Source of the DNA: Brachionus rotundiformis
Taxonomy: Eukaryota > Rotifera > Eurotatoria > Ploima > Brachionidae
Length of the DNA: 64,000 nt
Direction: 5' to 3'
NCBI GenBank assembly: GCA_016802295.1
Contig: JAESIW010000138.1
Location: 3,826,592 to 3,890,591 of the forward strand
A model generated the notes under the pieces. That model ran no database searches. It saw only the letters and a list, made by a program, of their open reading frames with translations, and had not been told where the DNA came from. Positions 44,901 through 58,980 of this stretch are shown here, in pieces; position 1 is the stretch's first letter, and each line of letters begins with the position of its first letter. The translations under genes and the position numbers were made by a program.

Positions 44901-47900
44901 TACGGTGTTTTGGTTAAGAGCCGAGTTGATCATAGAATTGGACGAGTTTGTCGCATTCAAATTGGGCTCAGTCTCAACTTTAAAATTTAATGAATCAGCT
45001 GACTCTCTTAGCGACTTGATCGCTTCGTAATCAGCACTCTCTTCATTTATTGACTTGCTAAAATAAGAATAAAAAAAAGTTTAAAAAAAATATTTTTTTT
45101 AAAATATTTTATTTGGTCATTATTGGGTACCTATTTCGGGAGAAAAACCTCCTAGTCGAGGAACTACTAGAGCTTTTAAGGAATAGATTTATGGACGAAT
45201 TGGATGATGTATTAAAATTTTTCAGGTATTTCTTATTTGTACAAATGGTATATGAATTTGAATCGAGACGATTGGCCAACGAGAAAAGCTCGTTCAGGCT
45301 GGTCTTGGACTCAGCTTTGGTCAAGTACTTGAGCAAGTTAATGTTGCTTGATTGCATGGAATGAGTCGAGCTGGTTGACTTGTTGCCACTAACAGAGTTA
45401 TTCAGCGACTCGTTTAAGGAAGTGTTCAACGAGTCGCTTGATTGAAACAGTGGTCCAAAAGCGGACTTGGGACGCTTGGACTTGTTCGTCCGGCTTTTTT
45501 TGTTCTTCTCAAATACGGCACTATCTTGCATTGTACAGGGATATCATAGGATCATAGCAGGAATCTAATTTTATCTATCTGTGGTCAAAAAGAATTAGTT
45601 GCTTAAGCTACGACCAGTCGAATGACTGGCTGAATGGAAATACTTTAATGCGTTGTAAGTAGGACGCAAATAAAGTTGTAATTTGAGATTAGAAATTTTT
45701 GGAATTTTGTCAACACAAATTGAGAAAAAACTCAGCGATAAAAGAGCGCGATAAAGAGAGAGAGAGAAAGAGTGAGTTGTGACCTGGATTTAATCGAATA
45801 CTAGAATTAGTTCTAAGAGTTTGCTTTGTGGGTTTTGTTCGAAGTAGCCGAAAAGAAAGCTATTACCTAACTGATATCGATATGAGCTGGATAATGAGAA
45901 TTGTTCCAAATTATTAACCTGATTATTTTCAATGGCCTCTTGAAATATCTGAATAAACTATCAAGGTTTCTTGAAGAGTTGCAACCACTCGGCTAATCGA
46001 TTTGTTTTATTTTAATCTAAACCTAATAATCACTTAGTTAGCTTCTAAGACTTCTATTTCGGCCTAATCAAACAATTAAAAACTTTTATCCCAAGCTAAT
46101 CGGCAATATTTGTCGTAATTTTGCCTTAAAATTTAGTGCTACACTTTAATATTGTCCAATATTGACCAAAATTTAAGAATAATCGGCATTAGCCGAGTGT
46201 GTTTTAATCTCTTGAAATAAGTTAAAATTTTAATAAAAATAAACGAATAAATTATATTAATAAAAATTTTAAAATTAGGAAAATTTATCTATCTGCTTTT
46301 GCTTTAAGCTTGAATTTATTTTCACCAACTCAATAGGAAATAATTGTCCTGCGGTTTTTAAATGCACAAAATAATATTCAGGTAAACACCTAAATTTAAA
46401 TAGAAAAATAAAGTTGGAGAACAAATAGAGAAGCTTTTTTGTAACAAAAGATAAAAAACTATGAACATTTTGCTTTCGAGTCGAGTCTTTTCATAGATGA
46501 CCAAATTAAACTTTGAGCATCTAAAATGGCACAATTCAATTCATGTCTACATTGAGCGGAAATTGGAAATTTTTTTTGTTTTTTTGTCAAATGAACAAGC
46601 TAATTATTGTGAAAGACTTGTTGAAAAAAATAATTTTAATTTTTTCATAATAAAGATAAAAATCACGGATTAAGAAAGTCCTAAACTACTTAGATGACAA
46701 AACTAGTACGATAGTTCAAAAAGGACATAATAGAATAGGACCAAAACAACTAAAAAAGATTAGATATTTTCTATTTTTTTGTTATTTCCTCATCTTACAT
46801 AATTGTAAAAATAAGAAAAATTATTTGAATAAAAAGATTATTTTAGGGCTCTTAATGAGGATTCAAAAAGAAAAAAAGCTTAAACCCGCTTATTGTCACG
46901 AATTAGCAAAACCCAATCATGACCATTAGTCAAAATAGTCTCTTTACCTGTACATATTTGACGTCGATTTAGACAAATGAGCCTTTTTAGTGTTCTAAAA
47001 TGTTAATTAAACCATATCTTGATAAGTTTTTTTTATATGAAAAACAATTACTTGAAAATATTTGCTTATGTCCATTGATTTTGGTCGATTATTAGTTACA
47101 TGAACTGTTTTGATCGAATTAGAAGGATTTAGACCATTTAGACCAACAATAATGCCTCCATTTGAACAGTTGGTCGCGACCATGTTTTCTCTGTCATCTG
47201 TTTCATCGAGTTTTTCCTTGTCATCATTGGTAATTTTTACTTTGTTTATATTAAATGAGCTGGTTGACGAACTATTCGATTTTGATTGAGAAAAAATTGA
47301 TTTCTTGTAGTACAAACACTGAATAACTTGGTCTTTACATTGTGAATCATGAATGGTTATTTGGCAATCTAGATTAAAAAGAGTAGTTTTTTTTGTAAAA
47401 TAAAATTTAGTTTATTCATTTAAAAATTTTTAATAAAAAACTCAATACAAGTGGCCTTTGTGACAAAACCAACACTTAAACTTTTATATTTTTTAATTCA
47501 TTTTTCAATTTAACAGATTAACTTTTTTAAAATCAAAAAAAATTTTAAATAAATTAAAATCTTCAAAATGTGCCTTTGTAATAAAAAATCAATTGAAATT
47601 TTTTACCATTTCTCTACCAATATAAACCCTAAACCACTACACAAATAACTTAAATATAATGTCAAAAAAATACTTTATATAACAAAGATAGTTGGTTGCC
47701 AGCGACTTGGCAATTCAAATAAAGTAGTGCTATCTGGAAAGCGACTAGAATTATTTATAATAATTTAAAAGTAAGTAATTAACATATTTTTAAATAGAGA
47801 TTTAATTAAGAGATTTAAAAATGGAACAGACTTAATCTCCATATTAGAGTTTAGAATCTTAAGCCTAAAGTTTATTATTAATAATATAGCTCTTACTTTT

Positions 47901-50900
47901 ACAAATAAGCGCTTTTTTATTAAGCAAACTTTTCTGGCATGTGTCGCAAGTAGCCTCATTGGTAAAAGTTTTAGCCATGAATGAATGCTGATGTATTTGG
48001 GAAGAGTATTTGTGTTTCATTGATTTTGACTTAGCACCTCGAACACTAGCCAGCTTGAGAATGTTTCCCAATTTTTTCGATTTAGACAAAGCTTTGGCAT
48101 GGGATTCAAGATGATTTTTGAGAGGAGTTGATTGCTGTAATATAAGCTGATCGTAAGAATTAGATGAATTGGGCGACCGATTGACCGGGGATGTGAAAAC
48201 GGTGGTCGAGTCAGTGGTCACTTGGGACATGAGGCTTGATTTGGAATTTGTAGCCGTGCTAGCACTCAATGGTATCAAATATGCCGGCTCTTCTACTTGA
48301 GAATTTTCATTACTTCTTAAAAATAATTAATGGCCTAGTCAATTAAAATTTTTTAATTACTTTTTTTGTGCCATTTCGAATTCTTTTAGAAATTCGTTTA
48401 CAGTTACAAGCTCTTTGGTTGAACTTGGTGAACCAGTGCTCACTGGACCGACGAATTTGGATGCCGAATTGGACACAAGCTGAGACTCATTTGAGTTACC
48501 ACAGTTCTCAGTCTGATACGACTGCGTTGAAGGTGCAGATTCCGTTTTTTGTTGACTAAATAATTTAAAATTCATAAATAAAAAAAATTGCTTGTTTCAT
48601 TAAAAATTCGTAAAAAATAAAAAAAGTTGTCTTTATAAAACATGCAACACAGCTTTTATTTATGAAGCTGTGTGATGCGCTAAATCATCACACACATCAT
48701 AGACCTTATTTTGGACAAAAAGCATGCTTTTTGCTATCACGTGAGTATAAAAATAAAGCCAAACAAGCAAACTGTATCTATTCAGATTTGCGATTTATCA
48801 TAGTTAAAAAAAATTTACCTTAATTTCACGCTGTATTCACATCGCTTGTTCACTTTCTGATTTTTCACCTCTAAAAATAAAAATATAATAATTATAAAAT
48901 AACAACTTGTTGCGTGCAATTAGGTTTTATCTTAGTCTGAAAGCGGAAATCATGATAAAATTTAAAAAAAGCAAATATAAGATAGCTAAGATTATTTTTG
49001 AAATTTTTCAAAGACTTAAAATAAGGTAAAATTTAAAGGTTTTTAAATTTTTTTCAAAACCTTGGCGAATTTATCAAATTTTGGTCTAATACCTTTTGAG
49101 CCTATTTAAATAGAACAAAACAATTATTTGGCTAATTATATGATTTATAATGAATTTGATCCTCTTACATAATAATAGATTTAATAATTTAAACAATTTG
49201 TGAAGAATTTTATATACCCTGTTAAGTGAAAATTAATCGTGTCCCATTTGAAATTCGAAACTGAGAGACTAATCATTTTGACAATTTTTGAAATTTTAGA
49301 ATATTATTTTTTTTAATTAATATGATAGTAAAAATTTTAGATTTTTATTTCGTAGCTGAGACTGTAAGAGATGCAGAGAAATTTTTAAAAATTTAATATT
49401 TACGTAAAAAAATTAAATTATAAAATATCATAATCAAATTATTTACGTTATTAACTAAACTAAATAATTTAATTATTGACAATTTCTGGTTTAGTGTACA
49501 AAAGGTATCACTTAAATACTACAAGAAATTATCTGTTATGAAAATATATAATTTTTTACTTTAAATTTTTTTTACTTGAGACAGAATTTGTCTAATTAAA
49601 AAAAATAATACGAAAAAATAATATATTTTTTAAATTCATTTACATATAGATAACACCAAAGAATAAGTTATAAACTAAGTTAAATTTTTGAATAATTAAA
49701 CTTTTAATTTTTATGTGAATTTTTGCAAGCATCACCTTTTGTACACAAATTTTTAAAATTAGATTTTAATTTTTTCGTTTTTTTATATATTAATTTTTGA
49801 GTTAAATAATTTTGAAGAATAGAATTAATTAATTTACCATTTTTGGTGTTTTTATTTGAATCAACCGTAATTAGAGAAGAACTTGACCAAGTACTTTGAT
49901 TTTGATTTAGTCCAATTTTGTCATTGGGTTCATCAATTTTAGGTCTTTGCTCATTTTTAATTTTGTCAAAGATAGACGGAGTTGAGGCTGCTTTTTGTAA
50001 ATTAATTGTAGCCGATCCACTTGTGGACACAGGTGAACAAGATGATGAATTGTTTGGCGAGTTATTCGAGCTTATGCTAATTTCTTGTATGGCTAAACTA
50101 TTCGCCTTGTTGAAGCGCTTTGAGCGTCTAGTATTCAAATTTCGGTCAAAATCGGTCTGAGAATTGGTCAACGGGGCAACAAGAATCGATTGTGGAAAAA
50201 TGTTGTGTCTTGGCAAAGGTGGCAAAAGGGCTGATTCTTGCTGTGATGAATTAGAAAATGTATTAAACAACTTGGCTATCTTGCTCTTGGCCTTCAAACC
50301 CTGTCTGGCTGGACAAATTATCTTGGACTCATTTATGCAAGGATCAGAAGTTTCATTTTTTTTGCTTTCTTTAACCGTGTCAAAACAAGACAAGTCAATT
50401 GACACGTCCGATTCTTCATGATTTGGTTCTATATTTTCTTCTTCATCACTACTGTTGCCAAGATCAGACCTGTCTGAATCAATGTCTTCATAGATCGAGT
50501 TCTCATTGAGCTCTTCATAGTCATCATTTATCTGGCAATAAATTTCTTCTTTGTTTTCCAATGGTTTTCTAATGATACGCGTCTTGTTTCGCGTAAGACC
50601 TTTTGGTTTATTACTAGTCGGATCACTGGTGTCCAGCTTGATCCTCATTGACTCGGACTTGTGCGAGTCAGATTTGAATTTATGTACAGATCGTTCAATA
50701 AGTCGTTTGGACTCTTCAGGCATTGATGAGGTTGAAGTATTGCGATGCTTTTTGAGTATGCCTAGCTGAGGTGGTTTGACCGAGCTTGTTTTAGTAGAAC
50801 TACTAGCCGTCTTGGCAGCAAAGTTTTCGCTAATTTCAGGAGACTTCTTTTGAAAATAAATTGTTTAATTATTTTAATTATTTTTTTATTTTTAATAAAG

Positions 50901-53900
50901 ATCAACTTGGTTAACTTTTGGTTAAGTTACCTTAAAGTTTTGCTCAAATTCATTAAAAGAGTTCAGCTTGGCCAACTTGTAGGAAAAAGGATATTTTGGC
51001 AAGAAAATTTGATTCATAATTTCATTATCGATATCGAAAAATGAAAATCAAAAATTAATTTAGTCAAGCGGTTTAATGAGAAACGACTTTAAAAAACATA
51101 AACACATATGAGAGATTAATTATTGATAATAACTAGAATAAACGTAACTCAACTAAAGTAGCTAATATTTGAGCAAATAAGAAGGATATTTAAGGAGATT
51201 AGAATTATTTTGGCAAATATTGACCCGTCCCATTTGGACAATACATACAATTTTAGAATATAAACTTTCATTGCTGGACTTGTGTTTGTGTTTAGCTTCT
51301 TTGCTTAGATTTTTAATTGGCACTTGGTAAAAAAATAATTTAAAAAAAATTTAAGTTTTTATCTTTTGGCCAACATACACACTATTTGATCATCGTCGTC
51401 AACTATGATGACATCTTCGGTGCTAATGGGACGATCGGTGAATATGGACTGTTTGATTTTTTCTGTCGGCGAGTCTTGCACTTCATTTGGCTCAGTTGTG
51501 GAGAGATTGGACGAGAAATTTTTTATGTCAAAAATGGAAAAATTGGACTGATGATGATGTGGGTTGTGGTGCAAGTTGTTGGGCAGTGGCGGCATGCTCA
51601 TCAAAGAGGAAATCGCCGAATACTTGTGCACAAGTTTGGACTTGCTTCTTGGTGAGGAAGTTAATGACATTGTGGAAGCTAATATTTCATCCTTTGGATA
51701 TCTATCAAACCTTTTAAATAATTAAATAAAAAAATAATGTCAAATATTTTTAAGTTGAGTTTAAGTGTTTATTAGAATGAAAATTTACAAGCTTATAATG
51801 TGCTAGATAGAAGCGTGTAAGAATAACAAGAATAATTCAACTTTTTAAGTTAATATAATAAAAAGAGACTTCAAATAGACTTGAAGCAGACTTAAAGATT
51901 TTGTAAATAGATTTTAAACAAGAGAGAATATAAATTGAAATTTAAGATCTTTGTACACGATGCGTTTTTCTTTATTTAATAAATAAATGTTGATGATTCT
52001 TCGTTGATTTTTTTCAAATAGGCTCTAAAATTTTTCCGTGAGATAAGAATTTTATTAGCTTTGCCAACTAAATCTATTTGAAAATATAGATTAAAATTTG
52101 GACTCTTTTAAAAACACCAATTTCCAAATTTTATTAAAAAAAAAATTCCAAAATTTTAGTCTACCTTGTTTTTAATAAAGCGGTCAAATTAACTGGGATG
52201 TCAATTTAGAGCCAATATTGTCATGAAAATAGACACTTTGTTGAGAACTATTTTAAAACAAATAGTAATTAGATTTATAATTTTGCAAAATATATAAAAT
52301 TCTTGACTGATTAAAGACTGAAATTAATAATTTTTATTCAAAATTCTAATATATTAACTTTCAAATAGAGCTCTAAAAGCGATTATTAAACAAATATGCT
52401 CATTAAGGTTAGTTTTGCAAACAGAAGCGGTCGTTTGTGACCAACACGAGAGTGGCATCTCTCCGATCCGAGTCAGCTTAGCCGTAAATCTGATTAAGAA
52501 TTTTAAAAACGAAATGAAAGAAAAAATAAGCTCAAATATTGTTTTCTAAAGGCTTCTTTATTATTCTTGTTTTAAATTCAAATATTATCTAAGTCCTTTG
52601 GATTGAAAAAATTCTGAAAAATTAAAAAAAAAAAACTTCTAAAGCCTTAGAGTTGTAGTAATCCAATTTACAATTGGAATACTTGTAAGTTAAAAATTCT
52701 TTAATGTTTTATACTAAAAAATAAAGAAAAAAATTGATTGAAATTATGAAGCCTTTCTGATAATTGTCCAAAATTTCATTTACATTTACATTGCTTTTAA
52801 AAAAGAAACCATTTTGTTCAGATTAACTTAAATTAATATAATTTATTGACTTAATACTGGATAAAAATAATTGTTATTTAGCTTATTTGTAAAATTTTAG
52901 TTAGAATAGCTGAGCTGATTTGAAATCATCAAACTCTCTAAGTCTGGCTCATGGAGTATGTTAATACAAAAAATTTAATAGAAAATAGACCAAAAAACAC
53001 TGGTCTATAGTGAATATAATAAAATTTTTTATTTTTTTCGTTTAACTAAATGTCTATTGGTGATGAAACACCGAGTAAGTTTAAAAATTTCCATTCTTTG
53101 TTGAATAACTAGAAAGTTTTAATTAATTTACCAAATATTGGATTTTTAAATTATTCGGTCATTGAATTTTAACTACTTTAAAGACCAGAAAAACTGTAAG
53201 TTAAATATTTAAGGATATATTTAAGTTGCTATGACAAAAAAGGTGTTCTTAAAGTGCTAGCCATGGTTTAAAATGATATAACAAAAAAAAAATAAACAGA
53301 TTTAGTTTGTAAAAAATTAATAATTATCTGAATTGAGATAAAACTTTTGAGAAATTTTACTCTCAAAAAATAAAGACGCCTATATTTATTATGAATCTAA
53401 AAACTTATTTACATAATAAGAAAATTAGACTTGTTTAAATCAAATAACAAAAATAAAGGTGTCCATTTTTTATTAAAAAGCTAAAATTTTAATAAAAATC
53501 TACTCCAAATCATAACTATATTGGCTTCTATTTCGATTTTTTGAAATATGATGACCATTATTAAAATTCTAAATTACGGAAAAATTCGAAATTAAATTGG
53601 ATTTTGTAACATAAAATGGATGAATTATGCTCCTACAAGAATATAACCTATTTGGTTCATAAAAATGGCGACTCAATTTGTCGAAAAAAATCGATTTTTA
53701 CGTGAAAGCGAGCAATTAAAGCCGAACTAAATAAAAAATTTCATATTGTACAATCTTAATTATTCATAAAATCCTAAAAGGCTTATTAAATTTTTAAATT
53801 TCAATGAAACAATGACAATTCGAGCCTTAATCTCTTTATCATTTGAAAATATTACGAAACTATTAAAGACTAATCGCTTTAAATTGCGCAAATATTTATA

Positions 53901-56900
53901 GTTTTGGCCATACATCAAATTTTAATTAGGCTTCCTGGTCACTCATTGGGTCTATTTTGATAAACCAAAATACCCAAAGATCACTAATATCCCATATTTA
54001 TCCAAAAAGAACTACTCACATTAATTTAGTTATCTTTTTGTGCTTTTTTTTTATTGCCAATTGACATGGTAATTCACTTTCCAGGTTAAGACACTTCAAG
54101 CCCTCTGCCGATCCAGGTAAATTGATTAGAAGCGAGCAAAATTTCTTTAAATTGTGTCTAGCAGCGAAGTGCAGAAGATTTTCTCTCAAGAGCTCTTTAA
54201 AATAAATCAAAGAACCATTTTTTTCCAAAACTAGTTTACTTTTTTTATTTTCCGAGTTCTGGCCAAGCAAGTTCCAGTCTCTAGGTATGTCGATGTGTCT
54301 AAGTGACTTGACTAAGCTTTCATCTAATATAGAGCTGTTTATAAATTTTGTCCGATGGTTGATAGAATTGATATAAAAGTTTTTAAATGGCGAATTGTTC
54401 ACAAGATCTGGATCAGGCGTTGAATGCGGAAAATTTCTTAAATAGTCGTATGGTGAAAAGTAATTTCCAATATCGCTTGCCAGAGATTTGCTATCATAGA
54501 CACTATGAATTAAAAACTCGCTTAATGTTATATACTTATCTTTGTAGTAGTTGATATCACAATAGCCGATCAATATGGACTTATTTGTCTTGGTCTGAGC
54601 ACTAGTCGATTTGTTAAAATAAATTGATTCGTGATTTACGTGATATATCAAATTTTTGAACACAAACAAATAACAATTTTCTTCTTTTTCGTTACCTTTA
54701 AATTTTTTAATTAAAAATTGATTAGAAATAAAATTAATCTATCATTTTTGTTTATAATTTATTCAAATGTCAGCTTAAAAATTAATAAAATAAAATCGTA
54801 AAATTATTTTAGACCCGATTTAAAACTCTTTCGAGCAGTGGTTATTTTTGCTTTTAAAAATACTTAGTATTTGTTTTAAATTTGGAACCAATTGTCACCT
54901 GATTGAATTACCAAAAGCTTTTTAAAACAACTGAAAAGGAATTCATTTATGAGATTTCTTTAGCTAAATTAAGTTTTAATGATTAAAATTTCTCGTTTGT
55001 TTAACATTTAAATTAAGGCTTCAACATATAAATTTTGAAAGTGTTTCTTTTTTAATTTTTATATAATTTAACAAGAAACTAAGGCTGCAAACTTAACCAA
55101 TTTATAGTTTAACGCTTGATTTAAATAGGCAACAAAAATTATTAAAGCTCTCTTTGTCCATTTGATTAAACAAAATCTAAAATTTCTAAATTAGTGCTAA
55201 CAACAGAATTATCTATCAATCCAAATATATTAAGTTATCTTATATATTTATTGTTTTTGATATTATTTTGGTAGAAAATGATAAAAGTTTGAAAAGTGTT
55301 TGAAATTTGGTTGATAGTGAAATAAAAATAATTTTCTTCAATGGTCTATTCAGTTATTTAGTTAAGAAAACAAAATCAAATATTTGACCAAACCAGAAGA
55401 ATATTTACCTGACTAATTATTTACACAATAAAGTCATTTTATGCAATTTATACAAAAGTTTTGCTTTTATTAGATTCAAAAATTGTCTAAATCTTAATTC
55501 AAACACACCTAAATAAAACTACCAAAAACTTTTGTCTCCTCTCTTGCTTTAAGTCCTCGTACAGACTGGTCAATTAATTAACTAATCTTGGATTAGGTTA
55601 GGACCAAAAGGTAAGTGGCCATTCTCGTAAATAAGAATGTGACATGCCGTTCAGATACAAATTATTCGTATCTTAAATAAATCAAGGCTTGTATCTTTAA
55701 AAACTTGTCCCACATATACAACACGTACTTTCTATTGAAACCGTTTCCTTCTGTTTTATGTTTATTTCCTTATGTTCTTATTTTTTTTTAAGTTTTGACA
55801 TGTCGTTTAGAAAAAAAGAAACGCTTGGATTAAGTTCGGACGTGATATTATTTGTACAGATTAAAAAAACCTCTGCACTCAAGGAACAAAGGCCAAAATT
55901 TTTATCTTTCTTAATTTACATTAATTTCAATTAAGTTTTTTTTAAATTCGATGTCTTAAAATTAACTAAAGTAAATAACCGCAGGCTACCAATACTTATT
56001 TTAAAACTTTATAAAAAATTTAAATTCTCACCAGCTATGATTAGTTCAAGAAAATATATAAACTGGCATTTCTGCTCCAAATTGATTTGATTTGATAAAT
56101 TTACATAAAAAGGATTAAACATAGCATTCGGACTGAGCCCTATATTCATCTATATTTCTAATTATTTTATCTAACATATTACTTTGGGATACTTGAACTC
56201 GCTTTTTTATCTAGGTTTATCTATACCATACCCAAGTCAATTTAGAGTTTAGTTAAAAATTATTTATGTTCAATTAGCTTGGAAAGATTTAAACAATCAG
56301 GATTAAATAACACCAACAATATGAAGCATTGAAATCATAGATTCAAGATTATTAAGCATTTTAATTTAAAAAAAAAAGGTTAAATGAACCTAACATACAA
56401 AAAATCAGCATTAACTCTTAAATTTTTACAAAAAATTTTTAATTACTTGAATTATTAAAAATATTTCAAGATGATTTGACTTTTTGTAATCAAAAAAAAA
56501 ACTATTTGGTTCAAATTTAATTAAAATTTAAATTATTAAATACTTTTAGATAAATATTTTGATTATTATTTATTTTTTATCTTCTCACGTCCTGCTAAAA
56601 AATAACATAATTAAATTTATTTGCTAAATTCTAGAATTAAATTAAGTTTTTTGCTTTGATTTTTTCATTTAAAATCAACATGTTTAAGAAAATACCTTAA
56701 ACAAGATTTTGCTGAGAAACAAAATAATTTAGCTATTTTTCTGATGTAATGGAAACAACTTTTTAACTAAATAACACTATGGTAAACAATTATACAAAAA
56801 AATACACTTGTTGTAGCAAAATTTTTTGTATACTTGTTTTTTTGCACGTAGTGTTAAAATGTCATTGAAGAAAACAAATTGTAGCTTAATCCGTAGAAAA

Positions 56901-57634
56901 AACATCGATTTTTGAAACTTGTAGATGAATAAACAAAAAAATTTAATTAATCACTAAACATGGCCTCGTTACTAGTTAATTTCATCGGACCGGATTCTAT
57001 AGTTTTAAATATTTGACTAATCTAATTTTGGCTTAATTAGCGACCAAACTTAGTTTGTAACATTTACTCTGTGTGGCAAAAGCAAACTTTACAATCCTAA
57101 AATATAAAAATGGTAACCATTGAAAACACAAAAATAGACTTTATTATTGCCGTTTTCTAGGTATTTTTAAAAAAATAACTCGAGGCTTTTTTACTTACTC
57201 GGAATTATTCCTCTCAATAGAAAAACATTTTGGCAATTTATTACGCAAAAATCATGAATTGTTAAGGTAATTGTTTTTTTATGTGTGCTGGTGAATAAAT
57301 ATCCAGTGTAACAGGAGCTTTGACAAGAATTTGGCACATTTGAAAGTTCACACGTCTCTTCGATTTCGCTCAAACTGGTAAGCTCAATGAAGCAGTAATC
57401 ATCGCCCTTTGGTCAAATTTGGTCAAATACATAAGCAGCTAGTTAAAACTTACATTAAGAGAAAATTGTTCCGGAAATATACTGAGTTTGCGGGGGTGCT
57501 TTGGCACTTGAAATTAAAAATATTTTTTAACAATTAATCTTAATAATTATTTAATTAATTAAAAGCTTACGATTCGACGTGCTTTGATTAAGTATGTTCA
57601 TCATTATAAATTTATCTTTGTTTAATATGTTCAT
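41939..57634 (-). CDS. Lbc-family Rho guanine nucleotide exchange factor (ARHGEF28/AKAP13-like)
   Basis: 22 exons, all phases consistent, 2137 residues: 57571-57634, 57454-57506, 57199-57406, 54020-54695, 51379-51710, 51249-51322, 50931-50975, 49838-50846, 48819-48870, 48361-48555, 47897-48315, 47052-47368, 46948-46994, 45131-45520, 44745-45057, 44575-44679, 44190-44369, 43701-44135, 43463-43642, 42439-43413, 42323-42385, 41939-42220. Domains: N-terminal ankyrin-like segment near 230-335 (IPRDWNLLG..LLHFAARHN, LINLPGSAEG), as in ARHGEF28; C1 zinc finger near 1018-1062 (HSFMAKTFTNEATCDTC..NCQITIH); DH about 1410-1600 (IFEFIKTEVNYYKIL, IPDCLTIITQRLTKYLTLIE); PH about 1635-1790 with a roughly 45-residue Ser/Asn insert; coiled coil about 1985-2044. 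It activates RhoA-type GTPases by GDP/GTP exchange. Acceptor choice is less certain for exons 7, 14 and 22. Confidence 0.85.
45521..46947 (-). other. 1.4-kb RhoGEF intron with possible alternative start next to exon 14
   Basis: The exon 14 frame extends a few codons upstream past the chosen acceptor to an ATG at 45531 (MQDSAVFEKNK), after an in-frame TGA. A shorter product beginning here would keep DH, PH and coiled coil but lose ankyrin and C1 parts. Only the ATG and the long intron suggest this. A GA-rich run, AGAGAGAGAGAAAGAG, lies near 45756. Confidence 0.3.
51711..54019 (-). other. 2.3-kb RhoGEF intron
   Basis: Unusually long for this locus, where most introns are near 50 bp. Mostly AT-rich. 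A patch of about 90 bp at 52415-52500 is clearly GC-richer (AAGCGGTCGTTTGTGACC to CTCCGATCCGAGTCAGC). It is open on the minus strand but no donor in the right phase was found, so it was not made an exon. Confidence 0.4.
54696..57198 (-). other. 2.5-kb RhoGEF intron
   Basis: AT-rich, no coding frame or repeat recognised. Long 5' introns often hold enhancers, but nothing in the bases shows one here. Confidence 0.4.
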
Positions 57635-58980
57635 TTTAACTCTTCTTCCACTTTGAACTTATTAGACAAGAGGCTTTTTATTTTTGAAAAAAAATTAATA
57701 AAATTTTCTATCTATTATTTTTAAAAATTAGTTCAGCCTAATATATTTTACATATTTTGTTTATATGTTAGCGTGTATTTGGCAAATTTACGACTTTCGA
57801 CAAATCAACCAAAAAACATAAAATTATGTAAAAATTTAAAAGATGAGAAATTTTAAATCTGTTTGCTTTTCAAGCCAAAATTTCAGATGCTTTTGCTTTT
57901 TTCAATTTTTTGAAATTCTTAGATAATATTGATATCTAGTGGTAAATTTTTTTCTAAAAAAATCAAACTTCTTATATTCTAATATTAATTAAATTCTGAG
58001 TGAGAATTTTGATTTAAAAAGTAATAAAATCAAATAATAAACATATTTATTTTTATATTTAAACTTGTATTGGGAAAATTATTTTTCTTAATTCGTACCA
58101 AGAAAAAAACATTTCATCAAAAGATTGTTATCATAACTTACTCATTTAGGCATTAAATAAGCCTTGCTGAAATGATAGCCTTAAAAAATAAAAATCATTT
58201 GAAAGAGATCTTGCACACTTGTGTTTGATGAAAGTTTTAATGCAAATACTGAAGGTGAATAATCCCTGTCTTATGTAACTAAGAAACTGTTTTTTGCTAA
58301 TAAAAAAAATAAATAAAATTAATTATCTTTTATGAAATTTATATGTTATTTTTAATCATGTTTTTAAAAATCAGGCCTTGGCTCTGTGTAAGAGAAATGC
58401 GCATATTTTTAAAGTAGAGTAGACGTCAATCAATTAAAGTTTATCTTTTGTCTTGAGATAACTGAATGACCAGATGGATGGAAAAGTAAAAATCTTCTTT
58501 TATCAAAATTTTCATTTGACCGTCATAAATTTATTCATTTTCGCCTCATTGGTATAGTGAAATAATTTTTATCTTTTTTTTTATATTTAAATTTTGCAAA
58601 ATTGATTTCGCTAGCTGATTTTATTTAATTTACTTAGATTTGAATTTTATTTTTTTGTTCTAATAATATCATTTTTTAGAATATTTATCATTAATCTAAA
58701 TATGTAGCCATAAAAATTATGAAAAAAAGGTCTCTAGATAATGAATTTAAAAAAATAATTCATGCTTTAAAACTTTAACAATTAAAAGCAAGAAAATTTC
58801 ATCATTCTTTTATCAAATGACTCTCAAAGATCCCTGTATTCGCATATGTTTAATTGATTCATCAGTTGAATGAACATATAAATGCTTAACTTAGTAAAAA
58901 AACGTGCTTTTTTCATCATGAAACAGAGTTTTTCTTAAATCATTTTATAAAGCTTTTAAATTTAGACAAAAAATCTCTTA
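57635..58980. other. Divergent intergenic region (RhoGEF / PIWI)
   Basis: 1.3 kb between two starts that face away from each other; expected to contain both promoters. AT-rich, no motif named with confidence. Confidence 0.5.

Noticed and set aside
45750..45780. GA-rich run (AGAGAGAGAG) as a GAGA-factor promoter element
   Set aside because: Only a short simple repeat; no other promoter evidence beyond the weak alternative-start idea.
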